NCBI GenBank assembly: GCA_035623255.1
Contig: DASPTU010000098.1
Coordinates: 16,035 to 80,034, forward strand
Direction of reading: 5' to 3'
DNA length: 64,000 nucleotides
DNA from: JAFAGX01 sp035623255
GTDB lineage: Bacteria > Acidobacteriota > Terriglobia > Terriglobales > Acidobacteriaceae
This document shows positions 7,974-17,396 of the stretch, one piece after another. The position numbers were made by a program, and so were the translations under genes. Under the pieces are notes generated by a model, which ran no database searches, was not told the DNA's origin, and saw only the letters and a list, made by a program, of their open reading frames with translations. The first letter of the stretch is position 1, and the number at the start of each line of letters is the position of its first letter.

Positions 7974-9671
7974 CTATGGCAATTTGAATACGACGGTAAT
8001 CTGGGTCTGAATCTCTACCGGCTGGCTATCAAGGTAGTACGGTTTGTATTTCCACTGCTTGACTGCATCCATGGCCGCACGGCCGAGGATAGCGTCGCCG
8101 CTTATGCGCTTAAGATTGGTGATGTTGCCCTCTTTGCTGATGGTCGCCGCCAGTTCAACCGGGCCCTGGATTTTCATCTGCAACGCCTGTTGCGGGTACA
8201 GCGGTGCAACTTTCTTGATTAGCAGCCCTTGTGAGATGCCTTGGGAGATTTTGAGCGTTTGTGCTGCCTTGGGGACGGTGGGCGACACGTTTACCAAGTC
8301 AGAGATGGTGTCGTTCGGCGAATCCTGGGCGACATTTAATTCGGGCGCCGTGGTTTCCGCGGGCTGCTCAACGGGCCGCTGCTGTGCTGGGGTCGAGGCT
8401 CCCCTCTTAACGACGATCGCGGTAGGTCCGCTCGCATCCTCGTCGCTGTTCTCGTCTGAGTCAGGGTCGCTCTTGGTGGAGGCGATCATGGACTTTTTTG
8501 CCTTCGGAACAGATGTTTCTTTGGCCGGGGATGAAGTTATAGGCGCCGCTGAGGGAGCATTAGTAGCAGTCGAGTCTATGGGCAAGTCCGACCCAGTGCT
8601 GGCGGTAGGCTCTGGCGATGTTGCCGCGGCCTGAGGAGTCGGAGGCTGGACAGCTTGTGGCTGCGCAGTTTGGGCCTGCGGCTGTGGGGCCGCCTTCTGA
8701 AGTGTGCTCGACGGCAAGCCACGTTGAAACTTTGTGAATCCTACGTACCCGAGCGCAGCCGCAAGCAAGATCACCGCAGCGATGACTATGGGTCTAATTC
8801 CGCCGCTGCGTTCGGATGACGATACCGGTCGCGGCTTTTCCGTTGCGCTTGCGAATGACGGCAGTTCCAATTGACTGGCGTCAATCGTCTCTCGCGAAGA
8901 CGGTCTCTGCTTCGCGGGTGCAGCCGCTGCACCGGCGCCTGCAAGTGGCATTGGAGATACCGGACTGGCCGAGATTTCGCTCGAACTCAACAACTCGCTG
9001 TGTGCGGTCGCATCAGCGGCAGTGCGCAGCGCACCGGCCATTGGTCGTGAGATTAGCTGCCAGGGGTTGGCCTTCTCTGGTGAAGCAACAGACGGTCGCG
9101 TTAGGTCGGCGGTGGGGTCCGGCATTGACTCCAGAAATGCCGCTTCGGTCGGTTCAAGCCGAGGCTGTGGTTCATTTTCAAGTTCAAAGCTTGCAGAAGG
9201 CACTGAGTCCGAAAGCGTCGGGGACAAGGAATGCGGGCCCGGAAGAGCACTCTGAGCTGCCTGATCTGCCTTCGCCGAGGTAGCGGCCAACCTCGTTGAT
9301 TCGGACTTGCGTAAGAGTCCGCGTGCTACTCGAATCGTGCCCTTCGATTGCTCGACATTAATCGGTTTGGTCAGAACCAGATTAGCCCCGATCCGGAATG
9401 CTTTCGCAACCCCGGCTTGCCCCTCGACTACCGCAATCGAAAGCGACGCCTGGTTCAGTTCCGAATTTCGTGCACTCTTGAACAGCAAAGTTGCATTCTG
9501 CTCGTTCTCACAATCAACGACGATGGCGTCGAAATGCTCTGCTGTCAACTTCTTAACGGTGGCAAACGGCTCGTTGGATGGCTCAACCTGGAAGTCCAGG
9601 TCGGTCAATACCTGCGTCACAGTTCGGGCAGTCTTCTCATCGGGGCAGAACAAGAGCGCCTTGTAGCTCAT
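7974..9671 (-). CDS. Receiver-domain / TonB C-terminal fusion protein with one membrane span
   Basis: 565 residues in three parts. Residues 1-115 form a response-regulator receiver fold with acidic D11/E12, a candidate phosphoacceptor D53 (IVVDCE) and a LTKP lysine near 103. A long Pro/Ala/Ser-rich linker surrounds a single membrane span at about 290-312. Residues 470-565 form a TonB C-terminal domain (VAPLYPQQAL, then AAMDAVKQWKYKPY). The order implies a cytoplasmic receiver and a periplasmic TonB domain. A TonB normally energises outer-membrane receptors with ExbBD; none is adjacent. Phosphorylation control of the TonB part is inference. Confidence 0.8.
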   Translation of the reverse strand: MSYKALLFCPDEKTARTVTQVLTDLDFQVEPSNEPFATVKKLTAEHFDAIVVDCENEQNATLLFKSARNSELNQASLSIAVVEGQAGVAKAFRIGANLVLTKPINVEQSKGTIRVARGLLRKSESTRLAATSAKADQAAQSALPGPHSLSPTLSDSVPSASFELENEPQPRLEPTEAAFLESMPDPTADLTRPSVASPEKANPWQLISRPMAGALRTAADATAHSELLSSSEISASPVSPMPLAGAGAAAAPAKQRPSSRETIDASQLELPSFASATEKPRPVSSSERSGGIRPIVIAAVILLAAALGYVGFTKFQRGLPSSTLQKAAPQPQAQTAQPQAVQPPTPQAAATSPEPTASTGSDLPIDSTATNAPSAAPITSSPAKETSVPKAKKSMIASTKSDPDSDENSDEDASGPTAIVVKRGASTPAQQRPVEQPAETTAPELNVAQDSPNDTISDLVNVSPTVPKAAQTLKISQGISQGLLIKKVAPLYPQQALQMKIQGPVELAATISKEGNITNLKRISGDAILGRAAMDAVKQWKYKPYYLDSQPVEIQTQITVVFKLP

Positions 9672-9762
9672 ACTCGAATCGTAGGTACAGGGATACTCAC
9701 CGGCAAGTTACCGAGGTCACAGGGGCTTAGGCCAAGAAAGCAGCTTCTGGCCTGCAGATACA

Positions 9763-10389
9763 ATGGCACTCATGCGGCTGCCGCTTTGGCTCAAAATCGC
9801 GTGGACGTTGTGGTTAGTCGCTTGGGTGCCGGTGTACTGGCACCAATATGGATTGCAAAATTTTCTTTTTTTCTGTGACCTGGGGAATTTCCTAATCGCA
9901 ATTGGCCTGTGGTCGGAGAGCACGCTTATCTTTTCCTGGCAGGCGACCGGGCTGCTGCTCTTTCAGACCCTCTATGCAATCGATCTCATCGGAGCAGTTA
10001 TGACCGGGAGACATTTCATAGGTGGCACGGAATATATGTTTAATCCACTGGTGCCGTGGTTCGTCCGGGCGCTCAGCCTTTTTCACGTCGTTGTGCCTCC
10101 TTTGTTGTTGTGGGCGATCTGGCGGCTGGGATATGACAGTCGCGGGTGGAGGCTCGCAACCGTGACGACCTGGATTGTCCTGCCGATCAATTACTTTTGG
10201 CGTCCGCAATTCAACGTAAATTGGGCGCGAGGACTCTTCTTTCGGGAACAGCAAGTGGTTCCGGGATGGTTGTACCTGGCGGCTTACCTCCTAATCGTAC
10301 CTGTAGCCATTTACTGGCCCACCCATCTGATTCTGCGATGGTGGATAAGTCGCTTTCGAGAGCGCGGTCGCGTTACTTCGCAGAACTAG
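9763..10389 (+). CDS. Hypothetical multi-span membrane protein
   Basis: 208 residues, with about six hydrophobic helices (near 8-28, 33-50, 55-75, 100-122, 130-148, 170-190) and very many aromatic residues (Trp, Phe, Tyr). No catalytic motif or family is recognised with confidence. The C-terminus is basic (SRFRERGR). The start has in-frame ATGs at 9763 and 9772 and is not settled. It overlaps the end of the convergent metallopeptidase gene by 17 bases, a tight convergent arrangement. Confidence 0.65.
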   Translation: MALMRLPLWLKIAWTLWLVAWVPVYWHQYGLQNFLFFCDLGNFLIAIGLWSESTLIFSWQATGLLLFQTLYAIDLIGAVMTGRHFIGGTEYMFNPLVPWFVRALSLFHVVVPPLLLWAIWRLGYDSRGWRLATVTTWIVLPINYFWRPQFNVNWARGLFFREQQVVPGWLYLAAYLLIVPVAIYWPTHLILRWWISRFRERGRVTSQN

Positions 10390-12490
10390 TCGCGGCGAGC
10401 GCCCGCCCAGTAGCTTCCAGTAATGCCTCTGGACCAACAGGTTTTCCGGTGGCGTTCTCCATCCAGAGATCGGGAGTAACGCGGCCCATTTTAGCCATAC
10501 GCTCGAACTCCGGACCAACGCTTCCTGCTTTCTTCATCTGCTCTTCTATCTGAAACGCAATCATGTGGCCGATGGGATAGTCGGGCAGATAGAGGAATGC
10601 ATCAATCATGTGGGAGTACACACCCAGCAGAACTACATCCTTCTTGCCAAACACGGGAGCGTAATAACGATTCCAGACGTCCTTGGCAATCTGTACCGTA
10701 GCCTGGTTGAGCTGGCTTGGCGTGGCTTGCGGATGATCGTACATCCAGTGCCACACACCCATATCGACGAGCGCGACGCCGGAGATTTCGTAGGTTCCCC
10801 AAAAATCATTCAAGGTCTTTTCCGCCTCAGCTTTGGCGTTGGGGGCCGGCAGACCCAACAGCTCGAGATCGCGTCCTTGAAAGACAAACGCGAGCGCCTC
10901 GGTGAATGCAGTATTCGGAACTCCTTTGAGCAACGTGTAGTCGACCTCATTGAGGGAAAACGTCTGCTCCACGTTGTGACCCATCTCGTGCACCGCGATG
11001 TTGAAACCTTTGTAGTTCATCCCGGTCTTCTCGACACGGGTGCGCAGGTGAGCTTTTTCCGAGCGCATCTCCGCCCCCATCGCATGACCGGACCCGCGGG
11101 CCGGATCCACAACGATATTGTTCGCCACATATTGCGCCCGAGCCGGCGAGAGGCCGAGCTTCATGAGCAAATTGGGGATATCTTTTTGGTAGGCCTCCGC
11201 GCTTGGATATTTCTTAGCAACCATCGCGTCCAGTTCCGCCTCGCTGTATTTGCTGCCCGGGCGAAATCCGTTGTACCAAATATCGAAGGGTTCAAGCGGC
11301 CGGCCAAGACGTTGCTGAATAAGTTTGGCCGTCTGAGCCACCAGCGGTGAACTCACCACCTGCTCAAGCATGGCTCGTACACGTGTCTCGGGAAGCTCAC
11401 GATCCTCGTCAAAGCGCCTGTCGATCAACGTTGGGGCGGTCGGGGAATAAGGATCAGCTTTCCGCGATGCCAGGAATGTCCCAAGCAATCTGGCATAGCG
11501 AGTATCGGGTTCACGTTCGTTGTTCGCGCGCCGAGTATTGCTACCCATGTCCGAATCCCTCGCTGCTGCGGGGCGAACTTCATTCGTGTAAGGATCCCAA
11601 TCGACCTGCGGATTATCGATCGCGGCCAGCGGGATGGTCTGGGTAACGATTCTTTCCATGACCTGCTGAATCATGCGTTGTTTCGCCAGACCGTTTTGCG
11701 AATCGGCGTAGTCGGACTTGATCTCGTCGCGCAGATTCCAGTGGCTCAGCAGCCGCATTTTGGCGGGGAAGAGGCGTTTTCCTTGATTATCGAGCAGGTG
11801 ATACATCCAGATGTTGTACTGCGCGATATAAGCGTCAGCGCTGGCGGCGGCCTGACCGATGGCCAGATTCACATCCGCTGGAACGCGCTTGTCAAAACGC
11901 TGCCCGAGCCGAACCTCAGCCCATTGCCGGCGGGTCCAGGTGGGGCCGTCGTGCAACCGCTGATCCAGAGTGGTAAGTGGAAAATTCAGAAGTACGATAA
12001 AGGCCAGCTTATTGTTGAAGAAGTCGTCGATGACATGGGCTGACGGGTCGTACCCGGCGAATATTTCATCGAAAGGAAGCGCCGGTCCGGCATCGAGGTC
12101 CTGCTGCTGCCGGAACTCGCGGTTAATCTCGTGCATGTGGCCATCAAGCTGTTCCAGCAGACGCTGATAGCGAGTGAACATTGTGTCGAGTGTTACCTGG
12201 TCGCCGGCGAAATTAGTGCGCACGAAGTCCTCGAACACGGCTGCATCGCCATCTTCAGTACGCCAAAACTCGCTTATCTGGCGCAAGCCGAGCTGGACGC
12301 GCGATGCCTGAGAATCGCCGTAGCTTGCCGTAAGCTCGGTTTCCATTTTTGCGATCGATGATGCCATCCAGGAATTCCGATTCGTGGTGTTTTCACTGGA
12401 GGCGGTTGCAGCCTGCGCTGCGGTTTCCTGTAGCTGAGTAGTAGCGACGAGAAAAACGAAGATCAAACCAATCAGATGAAGGGCGTGCAC
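10373..12490 (-). CDS. Secreted zinc metallopeptidase, HExxH (M3-like gluzincin)
   Basis: 705 residues with a signal peptide (LIGLIFVFLVATTQL, then AxA-type region near residue 27). The zinc site HEMGH lies at about 501-505 and a downstream glutamate in AFTEALAF at about 529 would be the third ligand, the spacing of gluzincins; the surrounding helices resemble thimet/oligopeptidase (M3) proteins. The long N-terminal region is helical and has no second recognisable domain. Probably periplasmic or secreted and acting on peptides. It is downstream of lpdA on the same strand but separated by about 170 bases. Confidence 0.7.
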   Translation of the reverse strand: MHALHLIGLIFVFLVATTQLQETAAQAATASSENTTNRNSWMASSIAKMETELTASYGDSQASRVQLGLRQISEFWRTEDGDAAVFEDFVRTNFAGDQVTLDTMFTRYQRLLEQLDGHMHEINREFRQQQDLDAGPALPFDEIFAGYDPSAHVIDDFFNNKLAFIVLLNFPLTTLDQRLHDGPTWTRRQWAEVRLGQRFDKRVPADVNLAIGQAAASADAYIAQYNIWMYHLLDNQGKRLFPAKMRLLSHWNLRDEIKSDYADSQNGLAKQRMIQQVMERIVTQTIPLAAIDNPQVDWDPYTNEVRPAAARDSDMGSNTRRANNEREPDTRYARLLGTFLASRKADPYSPTAPTLIDRRFDEDRELPETRVRAMLEQVVSSPLVAQTAKLIQQRLGRPLEPFDIWYNGFRPGSKYSEAELDAMVAKKYPSAEAYQKDIPNLLMKLGLSPARAQYVANNIVVDPARGSGHAMGAEMRSEKAHLRTRVEKTGMNYKGFNIAVHEMGHNVEQTFSLNEVDYTLLKGVPNTAFTEALAFVFQGRDLELLGLPAPNAKAEAEKTLNDFWGTYEISGVALVDMGVWHWMYDHPQATPSQLNQATVQIAKDVWNRYYAPVFGKKDVVLLGVYSHMIDAFLYLPDYPIGHMIAFQIEEQMKKAGSVGPEFERMAKMGRVTPDLWMENATGKPVGPEALLEATGRALAATSSAK

Positions 12491-12661
12491 TCTGATAGCC
12501 TCCGTCGGGAGTAACTAGCAGATCAGTATAGCTAACGCGGGTGTGCAGAGATTGAAGGATAAGAATTGTTGTTGCTCGCCATCGTACTGACTAACACGCG
12601 AAAACGAGCAGAGCAGCGGTTTCCATCAGGCACAACTCGGGCCCCCGCGACCTTGACGACC

Positions 12662-14083
12662 TCAGCGCTTGGGCCGATATATATCCGTGGCCGTGCCGAA
12701 GAAGACTTCGGCAGATTCCATGATGGTCTCCGATAACGTCGGGTGCGGATGAATGCTGAGCTCGAGATCCGTAGCCGTGGCGGCCATTTCGACGGCGAGA
12801 ACGCCCTCGGCGATCAATTCTCCGGCGCCGACTCCTACGATTCCAACGCCTAGAACACGCTCGCTCTCAGGGTCAAGGATCAATTTTGTCATACCTTCAG
12901 TTCGATCCAGGGTCATCGCGCGACCGGACGCAGCCCAGGGGAACTTGGCGACTTTGATCTCTCTTCCACTTTGTTGAGCCTGCGTTTCAGTCAAGCCACA
13001 CCACGCAATTTCAGGATCAGTAAACACGACAGCCGGAATGGCATGTGGCTCGAAAACCACTTTGTGCCCGGCGATTGCTTCAACCGCGGTCCGTCCCTCG
13101 TGGGAAGCTTTGTGAGCGAGCATTGGCTCGCCCACAACGTCACCAATGGCGTAGATCACCGGGTCGTCCGTCTGCAGTTGTTTATTCACCTGAACAAAGC
13201 CGCGCTGGCCGACCTTGACCTTTGTGTTTTCCAGGCCAGAGATCTCGGAGTTGGGTTTGCGGCCTACCGAGACCAGGACCTTGTCGAATAGTTTTTGGCG
13301 TTCCTTAACCTCGGGGCCATCGAACGTTACAAGAATGCCGTTCGATTCCGCTTCCACGCCGGCCACCGTAGTGTTCAGGAGAATGGAGTCAAGTATTTTC
13401 TCCAGGCGTTTGTGCAACGGCAGAACCAGATCGCGATCTGCTCCCGGCAACAAGCCCGACAACATCTCCACCACAGAAACTTTCGATCCCAGCTCCGCGT
13501 AAACTGTGCCGAGTTCCAGGCCAATGTATCCGCCGCCTACTACCAGAAGGCTGCGGGGAATTTCGCTGACATCGAGCGCGGAAGTGGAATCCATTATGCG
13601 TGGCGGGCCCAAGTTGAGGCTGGGAATCGCCGCAGGACGTGAACCGGTGGCGATGACGATTCGGTCGAAGGTAAGTGATTGTTCGCTGCCGTTTGTACGG
13701 GTGACGCGCAATGTATTCGAGTTTTCGAACGCTGCGCGACCCTGGACGTATTCGACCTTGCGTTGCTTTGAGAGTTGCCCTAAGCCGCCGGTGAGTTTCT
13801 TGACGACCCCCTCTTTCCATGACCGCAGGCGAGCCACGTCGATTTTGGGATTGCTATACTCGATGCCCCAATTCTTCGCGTGCTGGGCTTCATCGATCAG
13901 CTTGGCTACGTTAAGCAGGGCCTTCGACGGAATGCAACCCCGGTAAAGACAAACGCCTCCAGGGTTCTGCTCCGGATCAATCAAGGTGACCTTCATCCCA
14001 AGATCAGCGGCGAGGAAGGCAGCGGCATAACCGCCCGGTCCGGCGCCAATGACAGCAATATGTAGGTTTAAGTTTTCAGGCAT
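12662..14083 (-). CDS. lpdA: Dihydrolipoyl dehydrogenase (E3)
   Basis: 473 residues. FAD-binding GAGPGGYAAAF at the N-terminus, the redox disulfide GGVCLYRGCIPSK, an NAD-binding GGGYIGLELG, the second FAD motif YAIGDVVGEPMLAHKA, and the C-terminal catalytic HPHPTLSE. It reoxidises dihydrolipoamide of 2-oxoacid dehydrogenase or glycine cleavage complexes using NAD+. No E1/E2 or lipoate genes are nearby, so the partner complex is encoded elsewhere. Transcribed after the LysE-type exporter gene with a gap of about 55 bases. Confidence 0.95.
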   Translation of the reverse strand: MPENLNLHIAVIGAGPGGYAAAFLAADLGMKVTLIDPEQNPGGVCLYRGCIPSKALLNVAKLIDEAQHAKNWGIEYSNPKIDVARLRSWKEGVVKKLTGGLGQLSKQRKVEYVQGRAAFENSNTLRVTRTNGSEQSLTFDRIVIATGSRPAAIPSLNLGPPRIMDSTSALDVSEIPRSLLVVGGGYIGLELGTVYAELGSKVSVVEMLSGLLPGADRDLVLPLHKRLEKILDSILLNTTVAGVEAESNGILVTFDGPEVKERQKLFDKVLVSVGRKPNSEISGLENTKVKVGQRGFVQVNKQLQTDDPVIYAIGDVVGEPMLAHKASHEGRTAVEAIAGHKVVFEPHAIPAVVFTDPEIAWCGLTETQAQQSGREIKVAKFPWAASGRAMTLDRTEGMTKLILDPESERVLGVGIVGVGAGELIAEGVLAVEMAATATDLELSIHPHPTLSETIMESAEVFFGTATDIYRPKR

Positions 14084-14137
14084 GTTTCATTTGAATTGTA
14101 AAGGTAAATCGGTGATTCATCCCTATGTCCGTTCGCT

Positions 14138-14764
14138 TCACCTACTATCGGAGATGGCGACATAGGCGCCCAACCCTACCAGCACCAGTCCCGTGCCAGC
14201 ACGTTGCCTTTTACGCAACGCTGACGAAGCACGCAGTCGTGCGCCGAGCGGAGACGCGAGCACGATCACAAGCATGTCAGCGCAAGTGTTCAGCGTTACA
14301 GATATTGTTCCCAACAGAAGGAATTGACGGAAGCTGCCATCAGTTCGATTCACAAATTGTGGGATAAAGGCGAGAAAAAAGACCGCAGTCTTGGGATTCA
14401 GAACTTCGGTAGCGATCCCTTGCCAGAATGGATTGCGTCGACCCTGTCGCGCCAGGTTCATGGTATCTGGATCTATGCGAGCACTTGCGATCATTCGGAT
14501 GCCGAGGTAGATCAGATACCCAGCCCCAGCATACTTGACAAGCGCGAAAGCAGTTGCGGAAGTGGCCAGCACGACGGACAGACCGGTAGCTGCGGCCATG
14601 ACATGAACCAGACCGCCGATGAAGGTTCCTGACGCGGAAAGCAAGCCTTCGCGGCGTCCGCCTGCCAGGCTGCGGGCGAGCACGTACAGCATTCCAGGGC
14701 CAGGCGCAATCGCAAGCAGTGTAGCGGCTCCCAGGAACAGCGCAAATCTATTCGGGTCGATCAT
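14138..14764 (-). CDS. LysE/RhtB family amino-acid exporter
   Basis: 208 residues with six predicted membrane helices and the LysE/RhtB signature near the N-terminus: LAIAPGPGMLYVLARSLAGGRREGL, where APGP and the following GxxxG are typical. The family exports amino acids such as homoserine, threonine or lysine and related molecules across the inner membrane; the substrate is not predictable here. It diverges from the pseudouridine synthase gene with about 70 bases between starts. Confidence 0.88.
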   Translation of the reverse strand: MIDPNRFALFLGAATLLAIAPGPGMLYVLARSLAGGRREGLLSASGTFIGGLVHVMAAATGLSVVLATSATAFALVKYAGAGYLIYLGIRMIASARIDPDTMNLARQGRRNPFWQGIATEVLNPKTAVFFLAFIPQFVNRTDGSFRQFLLLGTISVTLNTCADMLVIVLASPLGARLRASSALRKRQRAGTGLVLVGLGAYVAISDSR

Positions 14765-14834
14765 GGATCATAATTCTAACGCGACGGGTTCGCTTTGACC
14801 GTTCCCGTTTCACGGTACTACGCCCTACGACGAT

Positions 14835-15575
14835 ATGAGGCAGATCGGCCTGGCACGTGTGCTTTCGAAACGAGGTTACTGCTCGCGGTCGCGGGCATTT
14901 GAACTCATTCGCGGCGGGTATGTGAAACTGAATGGCAGGATTTGCCGAGAACCGGAGACTCCAGTGCACTTGGAGCGAGACCAAATAGAGGTTCGCGGCA
15001 GTGAGCTCCTGTCGCAAACAAAGATCTACTTAATGCTGAACAAGCCGAGGGGTGTTATTACCAGCGCTGCCGACGAACGGGGCCGTAAAACTGTTTACGC
15101 ATTCTTGAAACCTTGTCTTTCCTGGGTCGCGCCAGTCGGCCGATTGGACAAGGGAAGCGAAGGCTTGCTCTTGTTGACCAACGATTCGGAGTGGGGTGCT
15201 CGCCTGTCGGCGCCGGAAAGCCACATCGACAAGACTTACCACGTGCAGATCGGCTGCGTCGTAAACCAGGAGTTTACGGATCAGATCAATGCTGGCATTA
15301 AGACCAAAGACGGTGAACTCTTGAGGGCCAAGAGTGCGCGCGTCTTGAGAAAAGGCGAAAAGAACAGCTGGCTGGAGATTGTGCTGGATGAAGGGAAGAA
15401 TCGTCATATACGCCGCATGTTAGAGATGCTCGGTGTAGAGGTCCGGCGCCTGGTTCGTGTCGCCGTCGGCCCTCTGGTTCTGGGAGATCTCCCGAAAGGG
15501 TCGGCGAGGCCACTTACGGTTAGAGAGAAGCGGAGCGTGGATGCGGCCATGAGAGCGGGAAATCACGGTACGTAG
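14835..15575 (+). CDS. RsuA/RluB/E/F family rRNA pseudouridine synthase
   Basis: 246 residues. An N-terminal S4 RNA-binding domain (about 1-60: LARVLSKRGYCSRSRAFELIRGGYVKLNGR) is followed by the catalytic domain. GRLDKGSEGLLLLTND contains the catalytic Asp of the family, and EGKNRHIRRMLEMLG is the usual C-terminal signature. Such enzymes convert one uridine in 16S or 23S rRNA to pseudouridine; RluB is the nearest guess, but target assignment needs phylogeny. Standalone gene, ATG at 14835. Confidence 0.88.
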   Translation: MRQIGLARVLSKRGYCSRSRAFELIRGGYVKLNGRICREPETPVHLERDQIEVRGSELLSQTKIYLMLNKPRGVITSAADERGRKTVYAFLKPCLSWVAPVGRLDKGSEGLLLLTNDSEWGARLSAPESHIDKTYHVQIGCVVNQEFTDQINAGIKTKDGELLRAKSARVLRKGEKNSWLEIVLDEGKNRHIRRMLEMLGVEVRRLVRVAVGPLVLGDLPKGSARPLTVREKRSVDAAMRAGNHGT

Positions 15576-15625
15576 ACAGTCTAGATGGGAAAGGCATTGC
15601 AGGTCGGTTCGGTGATGCCTTCGAC

Positions 15626-16183
15626 TTACTGCTTCATGAAGGGCTTATTGGCGGCGACTTTGGCTGCGAGTTCGAGCTGTTGTAGGTCTTCAGCAGTGAA
15701 ATCCGGACCAGCGGAACTGGCATCGAAGGCTTTGCGAGAGATCTGAATTACACCAAGTACTTTTCGGTCGTGACTGAGCACCGGAACCGACATCAGCTTC
15801 TGAATCGAAGCCTGTTCGGATTGATCTTCAGTGGGGTTTGCTGGCCTCACCGTCTCAAACACTCGGGCGTGCTTCACTTTGGTGAAAGCGTTAAACAGGT
15901 GCGTTTTCTTGGAGGCTGCGGTTTGCGCCGCAATAGACGACGAGCTTGAAACGGGAATCGATCCTGCAGTCTTGAGTTGTTCAGGAAGAACAAACTTTAA
16001 CAAGCCCTTTTCCAACCGCAGCAGAGCCACTTCACCGGCGCGCACACCAAACAGTTTGGCTAAGGCAGTGCAGAACTTCTCCGCGGTGTCGGCTTGACCC
16101 AACACAAACTCGACTGAGTTGTCAGGAGCCAATGCTGCGGCTGCTGCGCTAACATCCTGCGAGGAATCGGGTCTTTTCGCCAT
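15626..16183 (-). CDS. GAF domain protein
   Basis: 185 residues forming essentially a single GAF-like sensor domain: a helix (TAEKFCTALAKLFGV), strands VALLRLEKGLLKFV, and a late segment SVPVLSHDRKVLGVIQISRKA typical of the GAF core. No output domain, so it probably acts through protein contacts or as a ligand-binding partner. Ligand unknown. Located between a pseudouridine synthase (convergent) and a rhodanese on the same strand, with no evident functional link. Confidence 0.75.
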   Translation of the reverse strand: MAKRPDSSQDVSAAAAALAPDNSVEFVLGQADTAEKFCTALAKLFGVRAGEVALLRLEKGLLKFVLPEQLKTAGSIPVSSSSSIAAQTAASKKTHLFNAFTKVKHARVFETVRPANPTEDQSEQASIQKLMSVPVLSHDRKVLGVIQISRKAFDASSAGPDFTAEDLQQLELAAKVAANKPFMKQ

Positions 16184-16300
16184 ATCGCCTTATATGAATA
16201 CCAAAAAAGAGACGGAATCCGGGTGCTGACAGCTGCCCGTCCACTATGTTGATCTCTCACGGGCATTTCCCTCAAGTTACCGAGGTTACTGCGCTATTGT

Positions 16301-16678
16301 TCAGCCTTGGACAAGAGGAAACCTCTTCTCGCGCCAGCCCCGAATACCTCCGTCCATCGAGATCACATGTGTGTACCCCATCCTCTGGAGATTGTCTGCC
16401 GCCAATGCCGAGCGGTATCCGCCGCCACAATACAGGACCATCTCCGTATTCGGATCCGGCACTCGTTCCTCGATGTCCCGCTCAATAATTCCCTTGCCTA
16501 GATGCGTGGCATTAGGCAAATGATCCTTGGCATACTCACTTTCTTCGCGCACATCGATAAGCAAGAACTTCTCTCCTCGATCGAGCCGCGCCTTAATGTC
16601 CTCGACTGTTAATTCGTGCACTCGTTTTTTTGCGTCGGCGACGATGCGCAGAAAGCCGGGGGAATGCTGATGTGCCAT
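16301..16678 (-). CDS. Single-domain rhodanese sulfurtransferase
   Basis: 125 residues, one rhodanese domain. LLIDVREESEYAKDHLPNATHL at 39-60 is the conserved substrate-side motif, and the active-site loop is CGGGYRS starting at Cys84. The sequence ends MDGGIRGWREKRFPL, the usual C-terminus. Single-domain rhodaneses carry sulfane sulfur as a persulfide on the active Cys. The partner is unknown; the gene precedes the GAF gene on the same strand with about 120 bases between. Confidence 0.9.
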   Translation of the reverse strand: MAHQHSPGFLRIVADAKKRVHELTVEDIKARLDRGEKFLLIDVREESEYAKDHLPNATHLGKGIIERDIEERVPDPNTEMVLYCGGGYRSALAADNLQRMGYTHVISMDGGIRGWREKRFPLVQG

Positions 16679-16768
16679 CGGTTTCTCCTAGCAGTAGTCG
16701 AGTCGATTGTATAAGAGGCAGAATTCGCACTACAGTTTCGGCGCAGTTTGATCTCTCGGAGGCCCGGC

Positions 16769-17140
16769 TTAGGTTGGCAAAGAATTGGGCGCGGACGAGG
16801 ACTCCAGAAGTTTCTGGAGATCTAGTTGGAGGTTCCGGCTGTCTTCTTCGGAAAGGCCATCAAACTCGAAAGGCTGAAGGCAGCCTTGCGTGGCCCAGAT
16901 CGGAAATAGCATACGAGCCTTGCCCCGCACTGAGTTTTTTCCTATGTGAAACGCAAGTACCACCGGTATGCCTTCGTCGAGCGGCTGATCGAGATGGAGC
17001 AGGCCTCCTGTAGCGGAGAGTTGATGTAAGGTCCCCCGCAATTGACGGCCGTTCTCAAGCAACAACAAGGTCAGAACCGTACCCGCGAGTTTCACGCGCG
17101 GCGCGCGCGCGACAGTATTTGGCTGGGCAAATCTGACCAT
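16769..17140 (-). CDS. PilZ-like domain protein
   Basis: 123 residues. A compact beta-rich domain with LSATGGLLHLDQPLDEG, where a PilZ protein usually has the DxSxxG segment, and a C-terminal FEFDGLSEEDSRNLQ. The RxxxR c-di-GMP motif is not clear: the N-terminus has RAPRVKL, so nucleotide binding is uncertain. It is one of three PilZ-type proteins in the window (also 46086 and 57742). The protein has no membrane segment. About 255 bases upstream hold no gene. Confidence 0.65.
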   Translation of the reverse strand: MVRFAQPNTVARAPRVKLAGTVLTLLLLENGRQLRGTLHQLSATGGLLHLDQPLDEGIPVVLAFHIGKNSVRGKARMLFPIWATQGCLQPFEFDGLSEEDSRNLQLDLQKLLESSSAPNSLPT

Positions 17141-17396
17141 TCTTGGCCTATAACACTATCCTCTTTGCCCAACAAATGCGGCAGGTTACGAAGGAACCAG
17201 TCCGGCCATCGACCGCCGACGGGAATGCGAGCAGAAGGCAACTGCAAGATTTAATTAGCTTTAGCATCGACACTTGGGTGCAACGCTTCTCTGTGGGTAA
17301 GGCCTGAAAGTAAATACTGTCCACATCGCTCTCGGATTGCCAGCCCGGTGACGATAACCGTCGATTCGAATGCAGTGAATGAGTTACTTGTACGGG

